Positions 43,072-51,760 of a stretch of DNA of 64,000 bases are shown here, piece after piece. The translations under genes and the position numbers were made by a program. Origin of the DNA: Kaistella sp. SH40-3 (GTDB lineage: Bacteria; Bacteroidota; Bacteroidia; Flavobacteriales; Weeksellaceae); assembly GCF_030686865.1 (NCBI RefSeq), contig NZ_JAQYUS010000005.1:62001-126000 (forward strand), given 5' to 3'. The notes below the pieces were generated by a model. The model worked only from the letters and a program-made list of their open reading frames with translations. It made no database searches and had not been told where the DNA came from. Within the stretch, counting starts at the first letter, position 1, and each line of letters begins with the position of its first letter.

Positions 43072-43524
43072 TTATTTTTTATTATTTAATTCATTGGCTA
43101 TTCTCAAGATGTCGGTCATGACTTCCTTAAAAACATCCAGTTTTTCTTCTGAAATTTGTTCAACAACTTTTTTATTAAAATTAACTACAACTTCTTTGGA
43201 GAGATTTCTGGAGTTAAGGCCTTTTTCAGTCAGTTTAATGATTACTTCACGTTTGTCGCTCGTGGTTTTCTCTTTATAGATATAGCCATTGTCTTCTAAA
43301 AGTTTAATGATTCTTGTTAAAGAAGTTGGTTCGATTGCCATTTTGGGACCTAGATTCGTACTCCGAGTTCCTTCTTTAGGATCAATTTTTAGAAGAGTAA
43401 GTGCCTGAACGGCTGTTGCTGCATGGTCTTGTGCTAATTCTGAATACATTTTCGAAACCGCAAGCCAAGTAGATTTCAATATGAGATCAATATTCTCAAC
43501 TTTTTCACTGTGCCTTTTGTTCAT
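43072..43524 (-). CDS. MarR-family transcriptional regulator, probable fad-operon regulator
   Basis: This 150-aa protein has the MarR winged helix: VQALTLLKID, then LGPKMAIEPTSLTRIIKLLEDNGYIYKEKTTSDKREVIIKLTEKGL, flanked by dimerisation helices. It is the first gene of marR-fadN-fadA-fadE. An acyl-CoA or fatty-acid ligand is likely by analogy with other beta-oxidation regulators, but nothing in the sequence proves it. Palindromes upstream of its own promoter and of etfBA are the probable operators. Confidence 0.93.
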   Translation of the reverse strand: MNKRHSEKVENIDLILKSTWLAVSKMYSELAQDHAATAVQALTLLKIDPKEGTRSTNLGPKMAIEPTSLTRIIKLLEDNGYIYKEKTTSDKREVIIKLTEKGLNSRNLSKEVVVNFNKKVVEQISEEKLDVFKEVMTDILRIANELNNKK

Positions 43525-43548
43525 AATATTGTTGTAATGTGGTTATGT

Positions 43549-43556
43549 CAAATATA
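43549..43556 (-). promoter_or_regulatory. -7 element TATATTTG for marR-fadNAE
   Basis: On the minus strand, an exact TAnnTTTG match 24 nt before the marR ATG. Operator 1 begins 6 bp upstream, covering the -33 region and spacer. Confidence 0.65.
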
Positions 43557-43562
43557 ATTAAT

Positions 43563-43578
43563 ATTATGCATGCATAGT
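43563..43578. promoter_or_regulatory. MarR operator 1 (imperfect)
   Basis: ATTATGCATGCATAGT differs by one base from the 16-bp core of the operator at 43646-43663. It overlaps the position where RNA polymerase would bind the marR promoter, so binding should repress. Confidence 0.7.
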
Positions 43579-43645
43579 ATATTTATTCTGTTAAAATTTT
43601 GTTAATAACTGAATAGCAGTACTTTAAAAGATATGAAAAGCATAA

Positions 43646-43663
43646 TACTATGCATGCATAGTA
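43646..43663. promoter_or_regulatory. MarR operator 2 (perfect 18-bp palindrome)
   Basis: TACTATGCATGCATAGTA, about 120 bp upstream of marR and identical to the site before etfBA. Two sites spaced 84 bp (8 helical turns) could allow looping. Confidence 0.75.
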
Positions 43664-43690
43664 CTTTAGAAACTGTTGAAGAATAGGGAT

Positions 43691-44614
43691 TTAATGAAGG
43701 TTTTGGATAAATAAAGCAATTTCCTCAAAAGAATGGCAATTTTGTTGAAAATGATGGTTTGAAACTACCCAAATTTGCTCTTTGAATTCAAATTTGAGAA
43801 AAGAGAGGTCAGTTTTGAAGTTTTTTTGAAGAAAAGAGTAGAGCATTTCTTTGTGCAGATTTGGTGCGAAAATTTGAGGAGCCACAAATCCTTCCGTAAA
43901 TGCAAAAATGTTGGGATTTAATAGTTCATCATGCAATAGCAGAATTTCTTCTGTAATGCCGGCGTCAATTTTTTGAGTATTAATGAGCCATATCTTATCT
44001 GCAAATTCTTTCGCCAATCGCCAATCGTGGGAAGAGAATAGGATCAATTTATTTTGTTTTTTTGCTAAATTCCGCAGTAATTTTAGAATGATTATTTTAT
44101 TTTCTTCGTCCAAATGAGTCGTAGGTTCATCTAAAATAATCATCGGAGAATTTTGTGCTAAAGCACGACCGATAAATGCTTTCTGAAGATTACCATCAGA
44201 TAACTGACTTAAGGGAAAATCCCGGTATTGTGTTAAATTCAGACTTTCTATAATCTGTTCAACTTCTTTTTTGTCTGTGTCGTTTAATTCGAAATAGTAG
44301 GGATAGTGAATATATTTTCCGAAAGAGATTAAATCCCGTAAAGTATAATTTGCGGGAATTTGCGATTTAGAAAAAACGACCGCAATTTGTTCTGCCATTT
44401 CTTTTGATGAAAAAGTTTTGGTGTCTTTTCCATTTAATAAAACGTGCCCATCCAAGAACTTAATTTGATTCAGAATACTTTTAATTAAAGTTGTTTTCCC
44501 AACACCGTTATTCCCGATTAAAAGACAAACTTCACTTAAAGCCAAAGAGGTATTAACTCTATTAATTAAAGGAGTTTTATAACCAATTGTTGTATTTTTT
44601 AATTCTAGAAACAT
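43691..44614 (-). CDS. ABC transporter ATPase, FecE/BtuD-type
   Basis: This 307-aa protein has Walker A GNNGVGKT (34-41), a signature LSDGNLQKAF in place of the usual LSGGQ, Walker B MIILDEPTTHLD and the switch His in LFSSHD. After the ATPase core comes an extra C-terminal part of about 75 residues (PNIFAFTEGFVAPQIFAP ...). It probably powers the FecCD-type permease encoded just upstream for uptake of an iron chelate or a cobalamin-like compound. No substrate-binding protein gene is in the window. Confidence 0.88.
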   Translation of the reverse strand: MFLELKNTTIGYKTPLINRVNTSLALSEVCLLIGNNGVGKTTLIKSILNQIKFLDGHVLLNGKDTKTFSSKEMAEQIAVVFSKSQIPANYTLRDLISFGKYIHYPYYFELNDTDKKEVEQIIESLNLTQYRDFPLSQLSDGNLQKAFIGRALAQNSPMIILDEPTTHLDEENKIIILKLLRNLAKKQNKLILFSSHDWRLAKEFADKIWLINTQKIDAGITEEILLLHDELLNPNIFAFTEGFVAPQIFAPNLHKEMLYSFLQKNFKTDLSFLKFEFKEQIWVVSNHHFQQNCHSFEEIALFIQNLH

Positions 44615-44687
44615 TTTTTTTAAATTGCAAAGTCACAAATGCTTTTCCTTAAGTCAAATTTTATTTTCGAATATTTTAAACTTTTTA

Positions 44688-45665
44688 TTACCTGGCTCTT
44701 TTATTATTCAACATCATCGTCAAAATTACTGGAATTCCAAATAGGGAAGTGATCACATTCAAAGGAAACTGTGTAGATTCTGAAATAATAGAGAAAAATT
44801 CCATTATTAATATTCCTAATAACATATTTAAAATCCATTGTTGCCACAGTTTTGCGGGATTAAACAGCATTCTGCAAAAATGTGGAACTACAATTCCTAT
44901 AAATAAAATTGGGCCTAAAAATGCCGTAACTGAAGCTGATAAAAGTGAAGAAGAGATTATTATAAAATATTTTAAGTGTTTCAGATTTACGCCTAAACTT
45001 TGAGCATAAGCTGTTCCCAGGGAATTTCCTATCAAAGGTTTGATGGTTTTGAAACTTAACATTAAACCAATTAGAACGAAAATACTTAAAACAATGATTT
45101 GATTCGTAGAAACCTGATTATTCGCACCGAAACTCCACAAAATATAATTTTTTAAACTTTGATTTTCTGCGTAAAACTGCAATATCGAAACTACTGCTCC
45201 TGCTAAAGCAGAAATCAAAAAACCAAAAATGATCAGAAATGACTTGTCCTGAAATCGTCCTGAAAATGCCAGCAAAATAATCATTAAGAACAAACTTCCG
45301 CCGATGGCTGAAAAACTTAAAAAACTATTCTGCAAAAATTCTGGCAAAATAAAATCTTTAGAAAAGAAAATATAAAATGCGACACTCAAACTTGCCACAG
45401 ACGTAATTCCCAAAACGGATGGTCCCGCTAAAGGATTCTGAAAATATTCCTGCAATAAAAACCCAGAAGTCGGTATCGAAATTCCCGCCAACATCATAAC
45501 CAAAATACGGTTGATACGAAGTTGCGCGATCTGCGAGTTTTCAGAAGTTGAGGAGAAAAAATCAGAAAAACTTAAATCCATAAAACCGATATTCAAATTG
45601 ATGACGATTGAAATAAGAATTCCAATGACAATAAAGATTCCAGTGATTTTAAAGTTTTTTGACAT
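44688..45665 (-). CDS. FecCD/BtuC-family ABC permease
   Basis: This roughly 325-aa protein has about ten membrane helices and the FecCD motifs LRINRILVMMLAGISIPTSG, LAGPSVLGITSVASL and LGPILFIGIVVPHFCRML. The start at the ATG 45665 (MSKNFKITGIFIVIG) is preferred to an in-frame ATG at 45761 that would add a non-homologous 32-residue leader. It imports siderophore, heme or cobalamin with the downstream ATPase, 73 bp away. Substrate undetermined. Confidence 0.9.
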   Translation of the reverse strand: MSKNFKITGIFIVIGILISIVINLNIGFMDLSFSDFFSSTSENSQIAQLRINRILVMMLAGISIPTSGFLLQEYFQNPLAGPSVLGITSVASLSVAFYIFFSKDFILPEFLQNSFLSFSAIGGSLFLMIILLAFSGRFQDKSFLIIFGFLISALAGAVVSILQFYAENQSLKNYILWSFGANNQVSTNQIIVLSIFVLIGLMLSFKTIKPLIGNSLGTAYAQSLGVNLKHLKYFIIISSSLLSASVTAFLGPILFIGIVVPHFCRMLFNPAKLWQQWILNMLLGILIMEFFSIISESTQFPLNVITSLFGIPVILTMMLNNKRAR

Positions 45666-45813
45666 TTTTAGATAACAAAAAAGCCACAAAAATTCTGTTA
45701 TTATTAAAGGTGAAAAAAAGGAAAAATTGAAAGATGATTGAGGATAAACCTTCTCCATCAAAAATACCTCTTCACTATAATTTTACAGTAATTTTTGTGA
45801 CCTTTAATTGTTT

Positions 45814-46386
45814 TTATTTAAAAGAATTAATTTTCTCTGTTAATGCTTCCATGCTCATCATTCCCACAGTTTCGTCGGTTTTATCGCCTTTTCTCATAAA
45901 GGTGAAAGGAATAGATCCACCGTCCCACTGTTTGAAGTTTTCTGCAAAAAATCCAGGAGTAAGCATTGAACCATCTACTAAAACGACATTATTTGAAAGA
46001 CCATGCTCTTCTGCGAATTGTTTCACTTTTGTGTCCCAATCTTCTTTTGGATCTAAACTTACAAACGTAAACTTCACCGGTTGTGATTTCAATTCGGTCA
46101 TTTTTTCTTTGAAATGCGGAATTTCTCTAACGCATGGAGGACACCAAGTTGCCCAGAAATTAGTTACATATAAAGTGTCATTTTCTTTTTTACCAAGGAG
46201 TTCAGAAGTTTGATCTTGACTTAATTCAACACGTTTAAATGGAGCAACCGCTTCCATTGAACCTTCTGATTTATTTGCAGTTATGGAGTCAGCACTTGCG
46301 TCATCAGTAGTTTCTGTAATTTTAACTTCTTTTTTACAAGCCGAAAGTGCAGTTAATAACACCACACCAAAAATCAATTTTTTCAT
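45814..46386 (-). CDS. TlpA-like thioredoxin-fold lipoprotein
   Basis: This 190-aa protein has a lipoprotein signal with lipobox LSAC at residues 14-17. An acidic linker precedes a thioredoxin fold with the redox motif FWATWCPPCVREIPHF, plus cis-Pro region GSIPFTF. TlpA/ResA-type proteins reduce disulfides in the periplasm, often for cytochrome c or copper-centre maturation. Here it is divergent from the flavin reductase gene with only 33 bp between them. Confidence 0.88.
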   Translation of the reverse strand: MKKLIFGVVLLTALSACKKEVKITETTDDASADSITANKSEGSMEAVAPFKRVELSQDQTSELLGKKENDTLYVTNFWATWCPPCVREIPHFKEKMTELKSQPVKFTFVSLDPKEDWDTKVKQFAEEHGLSNNVVLVDGSMLTPGFFAENFKQWDGGSIPFTFMRKGDKTDETVGMMSMEALTEKINSFK

Positions 46387-46397
46387 TTTATTTTTAT

Positions 46398-46405
46398 TAT
46401 TTTTG
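46398..46405 (+). promoter_or_regulatory. -7 element TATTTTTG for the flavin reductase gene
   Basis: Exact consensus, 14 nt before the ATG at 46420, within the 33-bp divergent gap. Confidence 0.55.
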
Positions 46406-46419
46406 AATTCTTAATAATT

Positions 46420-47544
46420 ATGGAAAATCTCTTATCTAAAGCAAGACCAATAAAATTTCACCGGTTAAAATTAGCGAAAAAGGCAGAGCTGACCAAAACA
46501 ACCTTTGCGCTAGAGTTCGAAATTACCGACGAATTGTCAACCAAATATCAGTTTGAGGCTGGGCAATATGTCACGCTTCAATTCATCGCCAGCGGAAATG
46601 TTGTACAGAAAGACTTTTCAATGACTTCGGCGCCACATGAGGGAAAGATTTCTTTAGGAATTAAAATTAACAGCGAAGAAAGTGTAGCCAATTCTCTTTT
46701 TAAAAATTTAAAAGTAGGAGATGCAGTAGAAGTTTCGGAACCTCGTGGAAGATTTACATTAATTTCCAAACCTCATGAATTCCGTACTATCGTGGGATTT
46801 GCAGGAGGAATTGGGATTACACCCATTTTAAGTCATTTCAAAAATATATTGTATTCCGAACCCAGAACGCGCCTCTTTCTATTTTATGGAAACAGGAGTA
46901 AAAAGCAAGTTGCCTTTAAAAATGAACTGGAAGAGTTGGTAAAGCAATATCCTGATCGATTAGAAATTCATTATTTTTACTCGCAGGAAAAAGTGGGGAA
47001 TGGACTTTTTGAAGGACGATTAAATGCGAAAAAAGTAGCTTTAATCATCAATCAAATTTTAATGTTGGATGATACTGATGAAGAAAGCACAATTTGGGAT
47101 GCTGTTGATGAAGTCTTAATTTGTGGGAAAGGTGAAATGATAAAATCAATTGCTAACGCTTGTTACAAACATGGAATTCCGAAGAAAAATATTCATTTTG
47201 AATTGTTTGAGGAATTTAATGAAGACATTTATCCGGTTGAAAAAGAATTTCCTTTGATAGAAGATATTGAAGTTGATTTTAAACTTTTTAATAAAGAATA
47301 TAAAACCACTTTGAACAATAATAAAATGCGACTGTTGCAGCAATTATTGATTCAGAAATTTCCGGTTCCTTATTCTTGTAAGTCAGGGATTTGTGGAAGT
47401 TGTGAATGTGTTTTGGAAGAAGGAGAAGTAGAACTTTTAGAGAACGAATATTTGACGGAAAAAGAAGAAGCATCCGGAAAAATATTGGCCTGCATGTCTG
47501 TTGTATTAAGTAAAAATATTAAAGTCAATTTTGATTTAATTTAA
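46420..47544 (+). CDS. PaaE-like FAD/2Fe-2S reductase
   Basis: This 374-aa protein has an FNR-type module (FAD-binding QKDFSMTSAPHEGK and GFAGGIGITPILSHF, NAD-binding LFYGNRSKKQ). A C-terminal plant-type 2Fe-2S ferredoxin follows with ligands in PYSCKSGICGSCECV and LACMSV. The fusion order matches PaaE/HmpX-like reductases that feed electrons to oxygenases. No oxygenase or paa gene is near, so the partner is unknown. Five bp before the next gene. Confidence 0.9.
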   Translation: MENLLSKARPIKFHRLKLAKKAELTKTTFALEFEITDELSTKYQFEAGQYVTLQFIASGNVVQKDFSMTSAPHEGKISLGIKINSEESVANSLFKNLKVGDAVEVSEPRGRFTLISKPHEFRTIVGFAGGIGITPILSHFKNILYSEPRTRLFLFYGNRSKKQVAFKNELEELVKQYPDRLEIHYFYSQEKVGNGLFEGRLNAKKVALIINQILMLDDTDEESTIWDAVDEVLICGKGEMIKSIANACYKHGIPKKNIHFELFEEFNEDIYPVEKEFPLIEDIEVDFKLFNKEYKTTLNNNKMRLLQQLLIQKFPVPYSCKSGICGSCECVLEEGEVELLENEYLTEKEEASGKILACMSVVLSKNIKVNFDLI

Positions 47545-47549
47545 CCGTT

Positions 47550-48170
47550 TTGAAAAAAGTATTAGACTTACTAAAATCATTTTTTAATCTCATTGAAATT
47601 GGGATTTTAATTATGATTTTGGCTAATATTTGGGTTTTTGCAGTTACGAATGGAAAGACTTACACTAAAATCTCGAAAATTCCGCCGCGGGAAACAGCGC
47701 TCGTTTTAGGAACCTCTCCGAAAATGAAATCCGGAATTTCAAATCCTTATTTTACCTCGCGAATGGACGCTACGGCTCTTTTGTACCATCACGGGAAAAT
47801 TAAAAAAATCATTGTGAGCGGCGAAAAAAGCAAAGGTTATGATGAACCTGCTGCCATGAAAGATTACCTTATTTATCAGGAAGGGGTTCCCGAAAATATC
47901 ATCATCGAAGATCCAAAAGGTTTTAAAACACAAACCAGTATTAAAAATTGCCTGCAGATTTATCATCAAAAAGATGTAATTATTGTTTCCCAGGGTTTTC
48001 ATAATTTGCGTGCTTTGTTCTATGCCAGAAATAGCGGTATGAATGCTTTGGGTTTTGATGCACAAGATGTTTTAGCCAATAAAAGTTATTATAGAAATCA
48101 GTCGCGTGAATTTTTGGCGAGAGTAGTAGCGGTAATATATTACGTCTTTAATATTGAAAGAAAAGTGTAG
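47550..48170 (+). CDS. sanA: SanA/YdcF-family (DUF218) membrane protein
   Basis: This 206-aa protein has one N-terminal membrane helix (LIEIGILIMILANIWVFAV) and a periplasmic DUF218 domain: ALVLGTSPKMKSG, KIIVSGEKSKGYDEPAAMKDYLIYQEGVPENIIIED, VSQGFHNLRALFYARNSGMNALGFDA. SanA-type proteins affect envelope integrity and vancomycin exclusion. The start is a TTG 5 bp after the upstream stop; no ATG fits in the N-terminal region, so a non-ATG start is likely. Probably co-transcribed with the reductase. Confidence 0.85.
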   Translation: MKKVLDLLKSFFNLIEIGILIMILANIWVFAVTNGKTYTKISKIPPRETALVLGTSPKMKSGISNPYFTSRMDATALLYHHGKIKKIIVSGEKSKGYDEPAAMKDYLIYQEGVPENIIIEDPKGFKTQTSIKNCLQIYHQKDVIIVSQGFHNLRALFYARNSGMNALGFDAQDVLANKSYYRNQSREFLARVVAVIYYVFNIERKV

Positions 48171-48225
48171 TTTTTTTTTAAAGACAATTAAGACTAGATT
48201 TACTGAAGAATTTACGACAAAATCT

Positions 48226-48233
48226 TATATTTG
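48226..48233 (+). promoter_or_regulatory. -7 element TATATTTG for udk
   Basis: Exact consensus, 14 nt before the udk ATG at 48248. Confidence 0.6.
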
Positions 48234-48247
48234 TAAAAACAAAAAAT

Positions 48248-48865
48248 ATGCTCGTAATCGGAATTGCAGGAGGAACCGGATCTGGTAAAACTACTGTTGT
48301 CAATAAAATTCTTCAGCAACTTAACACAGAAGGTGTTAATGTGCTTTCTCAGGATAATTACTATCATGATAATCCTAATTTGACATTACAGGAGAGAGAA
48401 GTTTTAAATTATGATCATCCGAAATCGATTGACTTTGATTTGCTTATCAAACATGTAAAAGCTCTGAAAAATGGCGAAACGATTGAGCAACCTTTGTATT
48501 CTTTTGTAACGCATTCCAGAACGGGAGATCACGTTTCCATCGATCCAAGAAATGTTTTGATTGTTGAAGGGATTTTGGTGTTAACCAATTCTGAACTGTT
48601 GAAAGAATATGATTTAAAAGTTTTTGTTCATGCGGATTCTGATGAAAGGTTGATTCGTAGAATTAGACGTGATACGCAAGAACGCGGTCGGGATCTGCAG
48701 GAAGTTTTGCACCGTTACCAAACGACTTTGAAACCAATGCATCAGGAATTTATAGAACCGTCAAAAAATGAAGCCGATTTAATTGTTCCAAATATGAAGC
48801 AAAATACCGTAGCGATTGATTTTCTTTCAACGGTTATCAATAATACTTTGAAACACACTCATTAA
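48248..48865 (+). CDS. udk: Uridine kinase
   Basis: This 205-aa P-loop kinase starts MLVIGIAGGTGSGKTTVVNKIL (Walker A at residues 8-15). It has QDNYYHD, YDHPKSIDFD and FVHADSDERLIRRIRRDTQERGR. It phosphorylates uridine and cytidine in nucleoside salvage. The divIC gene begins 1 bp after its stop, a pairing that recurs in Bacteroidota. Confidence 0.95.
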   Translation: MLVIGIAGGTGSGKTTVVNKILQQLNTEGVNVLSQDNYYHDNPNLTLQEREVLNYDHPKSIDFDLLIKHVKALKNGETIEQPLYSFVTHSRTGDHVSIDPRNVLIVEGILVLTNSELLKEYDLKVFVHADSDERLIRRIRRDTQERGRDLQEVLHRYQTTLKPMHQEFIEPSKNEADLIVPNMKQNTVAIDFLSTVINNTLKHTH

Positions 48866-48866
48866 A

Positions 48867-49217
48867 ATGGAAGACTTAATTAAAGAAATTAAACCCAAAT
48901 CACCGAAGTTAAAATTCATTCAAAAATATTTTGTGAATAAATATTTCGTGACCATTTTTCTTTTTTTAATGTGGATGATTTTCTTCGACAGTACTTCGTT
49001 TTTAGTTATTAATGAATTGAATGGGGAAATTAATAAGTACGAAAATCAATTAGCCTACTATCAATCAGAGTACCATAAAAATGATGATTTCTATAAAAAA
49101 TTGATGAACAATAAAGATGAGAAAGAAAAATACGCCCGTGAAAATTACTTCATGAAAAAACCAAATGAAGAAATTTTTATTTTGGTTGTAGACAGTACGA
49201 AAGCGGTTCAGAAATAA
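48867..49217 (+). CDS. FtsB/DivIC-type septum formation initiator
   Basis: This 116-aa protein has a short basic cytosolic part, one membrane helix (FVTIFLFLMWMIFFDSTSFLV, about 28-48), and a periplasmic coiled coil (INKYENQLAYYQSEYHKNDDFYKKL). It ends with the family motif YARENYFMKKPNEEIFILVV. Members link FtsL/FtsQ to the divisome. Co-transcribed with udk. Confidence 0.9.
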   Translation: MEDLIKEIKPKSPKLKFIQKYFVNKYFVTIFLFLMWMIFFDSTSFLVINELNGEINKYENQLAYYQSEYHKNDDFYKKLMNNKDEKEKYARENYFMKKPNEEIFILVVDSTKAVQK

Positions 49218-49256
49218 CTCACGAGATAAAAGTCAGCAACTGACGCCATCAAAAAT

Positions 49257-50423
49257 ATGTTCAAAAAAACTTCACTTCAAGACTGGGAATCTGTTGTTCA
49301 AAAACAATTGAAAACAGAAAATATCTATGAGATTTTATCCAAAGAAAACCTCGAAGGAATCGTTGTTAAGCCGTATTACGATTCTGTTTCAAACACTTTA
49401 AGCAATCTTCCTAAAGTTGAAGAATCTACACATCTTGTTTCTCTTTATCACGAAAGTGCAGAAGAAAACGTTTTCGCTTTTCTTTTAAATAATAATGTGG
49501 AAAATTTACAGGAGAAAGTACTTTTTGTGAATGATAAAGATTTGGCAGAACATATATCTGTTGATGAAAGTAACCGTTATTTTTCTTTAATCGATGTTTT
49601 TTCAGAAGATCAAAGTGGTGAATTAAATCAGCAATTGGCGAAAGAACTTTTGGCGAAAGATTTTGAACGAAATATTTGTATTACTATTTCTTTACATCAA
49701 AATGCTGGAGCATCTATTGTTCAGCAGTTAGCAATCGCCTTGGCAAAAACAAAAGAACTGACCGAAGTTTTCGGCGCAGAAGTTTTAAATAAATTAAGTT
49801 TCAAAATTGCAGTTGGTGGAAATTATTTCTTTGAAATTGCGAAAGTTCGAGCCTTGAAATTAGTCTTTAATGAATTTTCAAAAGAGTTCGGTTTAGATGA
49901 AATTCCATTTATTTTTGCAGAAACCTCGTTGCGTAATAAATCAAAAAATGATGCAGAAAATAATTTAATCCGTTCGACTTTAGAACTTTCTGCAGCCATG
50001 ATTGGTGGCGCAGATGCAGTTTTTAGCAACGATTATAAAATAGAAAATTCTGATTCTGTTTCAGAAGAAATTTCCTTTAAACAGCAAATCGTTTTGGCTT
50101 ACGAAAGTATCATTAATGTTTTTGATGATGCCGGAAATGGATCTTATTATGTAGAAGATTTAACCCAACAATTCGCAGAGAAATCCTGGCAATTGTTTTT
50201 AGAAATAGAAAATAAAGGCGGCTATTGTGAACTTTTAAAATCTGGTTGGATTCAACAGATAATTTACGACCAAGCCATCAAAGAACAAAATTGGGTTGAA
50301 GAAGGAAAGGTGAAAATCATAGGCGTGAATCTTTATCCGAAATTAGAGAAGACTAAATCTGCTGAAGAATTATATTCATCAAATGAAATTAAAGCGGTTC
50401 GGTTAGCAGAAATGTTTGAATAG
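49257..50423 (+). CDS. Methylmalonyl-CoA mutase small-subunit homologue
   Basis: This 388-aa protein has the mutase TIM-barrel half: TSLQDWESVVQKQLK, then FIFAETSLRNKSKNDAENNLIRSTLELSAAMIGGADAVFSNDY and FKQQIVLAYESIINVFDDAGNGSYYVEDLT. The C-terminal cobalamin domain (DxHxxG) is absent. Small subunits of this heterodimeric enzyme are normally longer (about 450-620 aa) and pair with a large B12-binding subunit. That partner is not adjacent here. It may assemble with a subunit encoded elsewhere; activity alone is unlikely. Confidence 0.85.
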   Translation: MFKKTSLQDWESVVQKQLKTENIYEILSKENLEGIVVKPYYDSVSNTLSNLPKVEESTHLVSLYHESAEENVFAFLLNNNVENLQEKVLFVNDKDLAEHISVDESNRYFSLIDVFSEDQSGELNQQLAKELLAKDFERNICITISLHQNAGASIVQQLAIALAKTKELTEVFGAEVLNKLSFKIAVGGNYFFEIAKVRALKLVFNEFSKEFGLDEIPFIFAETSLRNKSKNDAENNLIRSTLELSAAMIGGADAVFSNDYKIENSDSVSEEISFKQQIVLAYESIINVFDDAGNGSYYVEDLTQQFAEKSWQLFLEIENKGGYCELLKSGWIQQIIYDQAIKEQNWVEEGKVKIIGVNLYPKLEKTKSAEELYSSNEIKAVRLAEMFE

Positions 50424-50499
50424 TTTTTGCCATGAATGCATGAATTTTTATTTCTTTTTTCCTTTAAAAAGATTTTAATTCCAAATTCAAAACAACCAT

Positions 50500-51669
50500 G
50501 TGTGGTTTAGAAGAAATACTGTGAAAAACATCCTTAATAAAGAAATTCAACAATATATCAATGCAAATCTTACAACGGATTTGCATTCTTTGTTATTGAA
50601 AAAATCACCTTTCCCAGAAATTTCGATGCAGGAAATTGTGCAGCAAATAAAAGGGAAGAAAGTGGCTCAGAAAAAGTTTTCGTATTTGTTGAAAGACGGA
50701 ATTATATTTCCACCCAACTTAAATTTAGAACAGGCTTCTTCGCAAGCAACTGCTGAGTTTAAAGCTAAAAGTTTAAGTGGAAAAAGTTTCATCGATTTAA
50801 CTTCCGGCTTTGGTATCGATCCTTATTTTTTATCTCAAAATTTTGAAGAAGTTACTTTGGTCGAACAGAATGCTGAACTTTTAGCAATTGTAAAACACAA
50901 CTGGAAAACTTTAAATAAAAAGGCGAACTTCATTAATGAAAACTTAGAAAATTTCTTAAAGCAAAATGATGAAAAGTTTGATTTGATCTATCTTGATCCG
51001 GCAAGAAGAGATGAACATAAAAATAAGAAATTTCTGCTGGAGGATTTGTCGCCGAACCTTTTGAAAATTCAAGATCAGTTGTTGAAAATTTCCGATCAAA
51101 TTATCATTAAACTTTCACCGCTGATTGATATTTCTTATTTAATTTCAACTTTGAAGAATATTGTTGAAATTCAAATTATCGCGGTGAGAAATGAAGTTAA
51201 AGAATTGTTGGTTTTTATTTATTCAAATAAATTAAAAGATCAAATTGCAATTACTTGCATCAATCTTGAAAGTGAAGAAAAACAATTTTCTTTTAATTTT
51301 GATGAAGTAAAATCTGCTGTTTCAGAATTTTCAGAAGCCCTTCAGTATCTATATATTCCAAATAATGCGGTGTTGAAATCGGGTGGATTTAATTGTATTT
51401 CAGAGAAATTTAATTTAAAAAAATTGCATCCTAATTCACATTTTTATACTTCAGAGGAACTTTTGGAAAATTTTCCAGGACGAGTTTTAAAAGTAGAAAT
51501 CATAGATTCAAAACAAATTAAAAAAGGGGAGAAGTACAATATCATTTCCAAAAATCATCCTTTAACCCCTGATGCAATTAAGAAAAAATATAAGATTATG
51601 GATGGTGGAAATGCCTATTTAATTTTCACCCAAACTCAGAAAAGTAAAATTATTTTAAGAACTGTTTAG
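50500..51669 (+). CDS. Class I SAM methyltransferase with THUMP-like domain
   Basis: This 389-aa protein has SAM motif I FIDLTSGFGIDPYFLSQNF at about residues 97-115, acidic VEQNAELL, and IYLDPARRDE, a DPAR-type catalytic loop. A C-terminal segment typical of THUMP-like-domain methyltransferases follows (FPGRVLKVEIID ... YNIISKNHPLTPDAIKKKYKIMDGGNAYLIFT). The substrate is probably a nucleic acid but is not known. The ATG at 50500 is used; a GTG at 50521 opening VKNILNKEIQQYI is an alternative start closer to the family N-terminus. Confidence 0.8.
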   Translation: MWFRRNTVKNILNKEIQQYINANLTTDLHSLLLKKSPFPEISMQEIVQQIKGKKVAQKKFSYLLKDGIIFPPNLNLEQASSQATAEFKAKSLSGKSFIDLTSGFGIDPYFLSQNFEEVTLVEQNAELLAIVKHNWKTLNKKANFINENLENFLKQNDEKFDLIYLDPARRDEHKNKKFLLEDLSPNLLKIQDQLLKISDQIIIKLSPLIDISYLISTLKNIVEIQIIAVRNEVKELLVFIYSNKLKDQIAITCINLESEEKQFSFNFDEVKSAVSEFSEALQYLYIPNNAVLKSGGFNCISEKFNLKKLHPNSHFYTSEELLENFPGRVLKVEIIDSKQIKKGEKYNIISKNHPLTPDAIKKKYKIMDGGNAYLIFTQTQKSKIILRTV

Positions 51670-51760
51670 AATTTATAGAAAAGCTTTGTTAAAAATGGTA
51701 ATATTTCATACTTTTGGGGCATTGAAAATTATAAAAATTCTTAATCATCATAAATAAGAT

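Noticed and set aside
42723-43121. 132-codon plus-strand frame antisense to fadN
   Set aside because: It lies wholly opposite a conserved enzyme and the marR junction; no homologous features.
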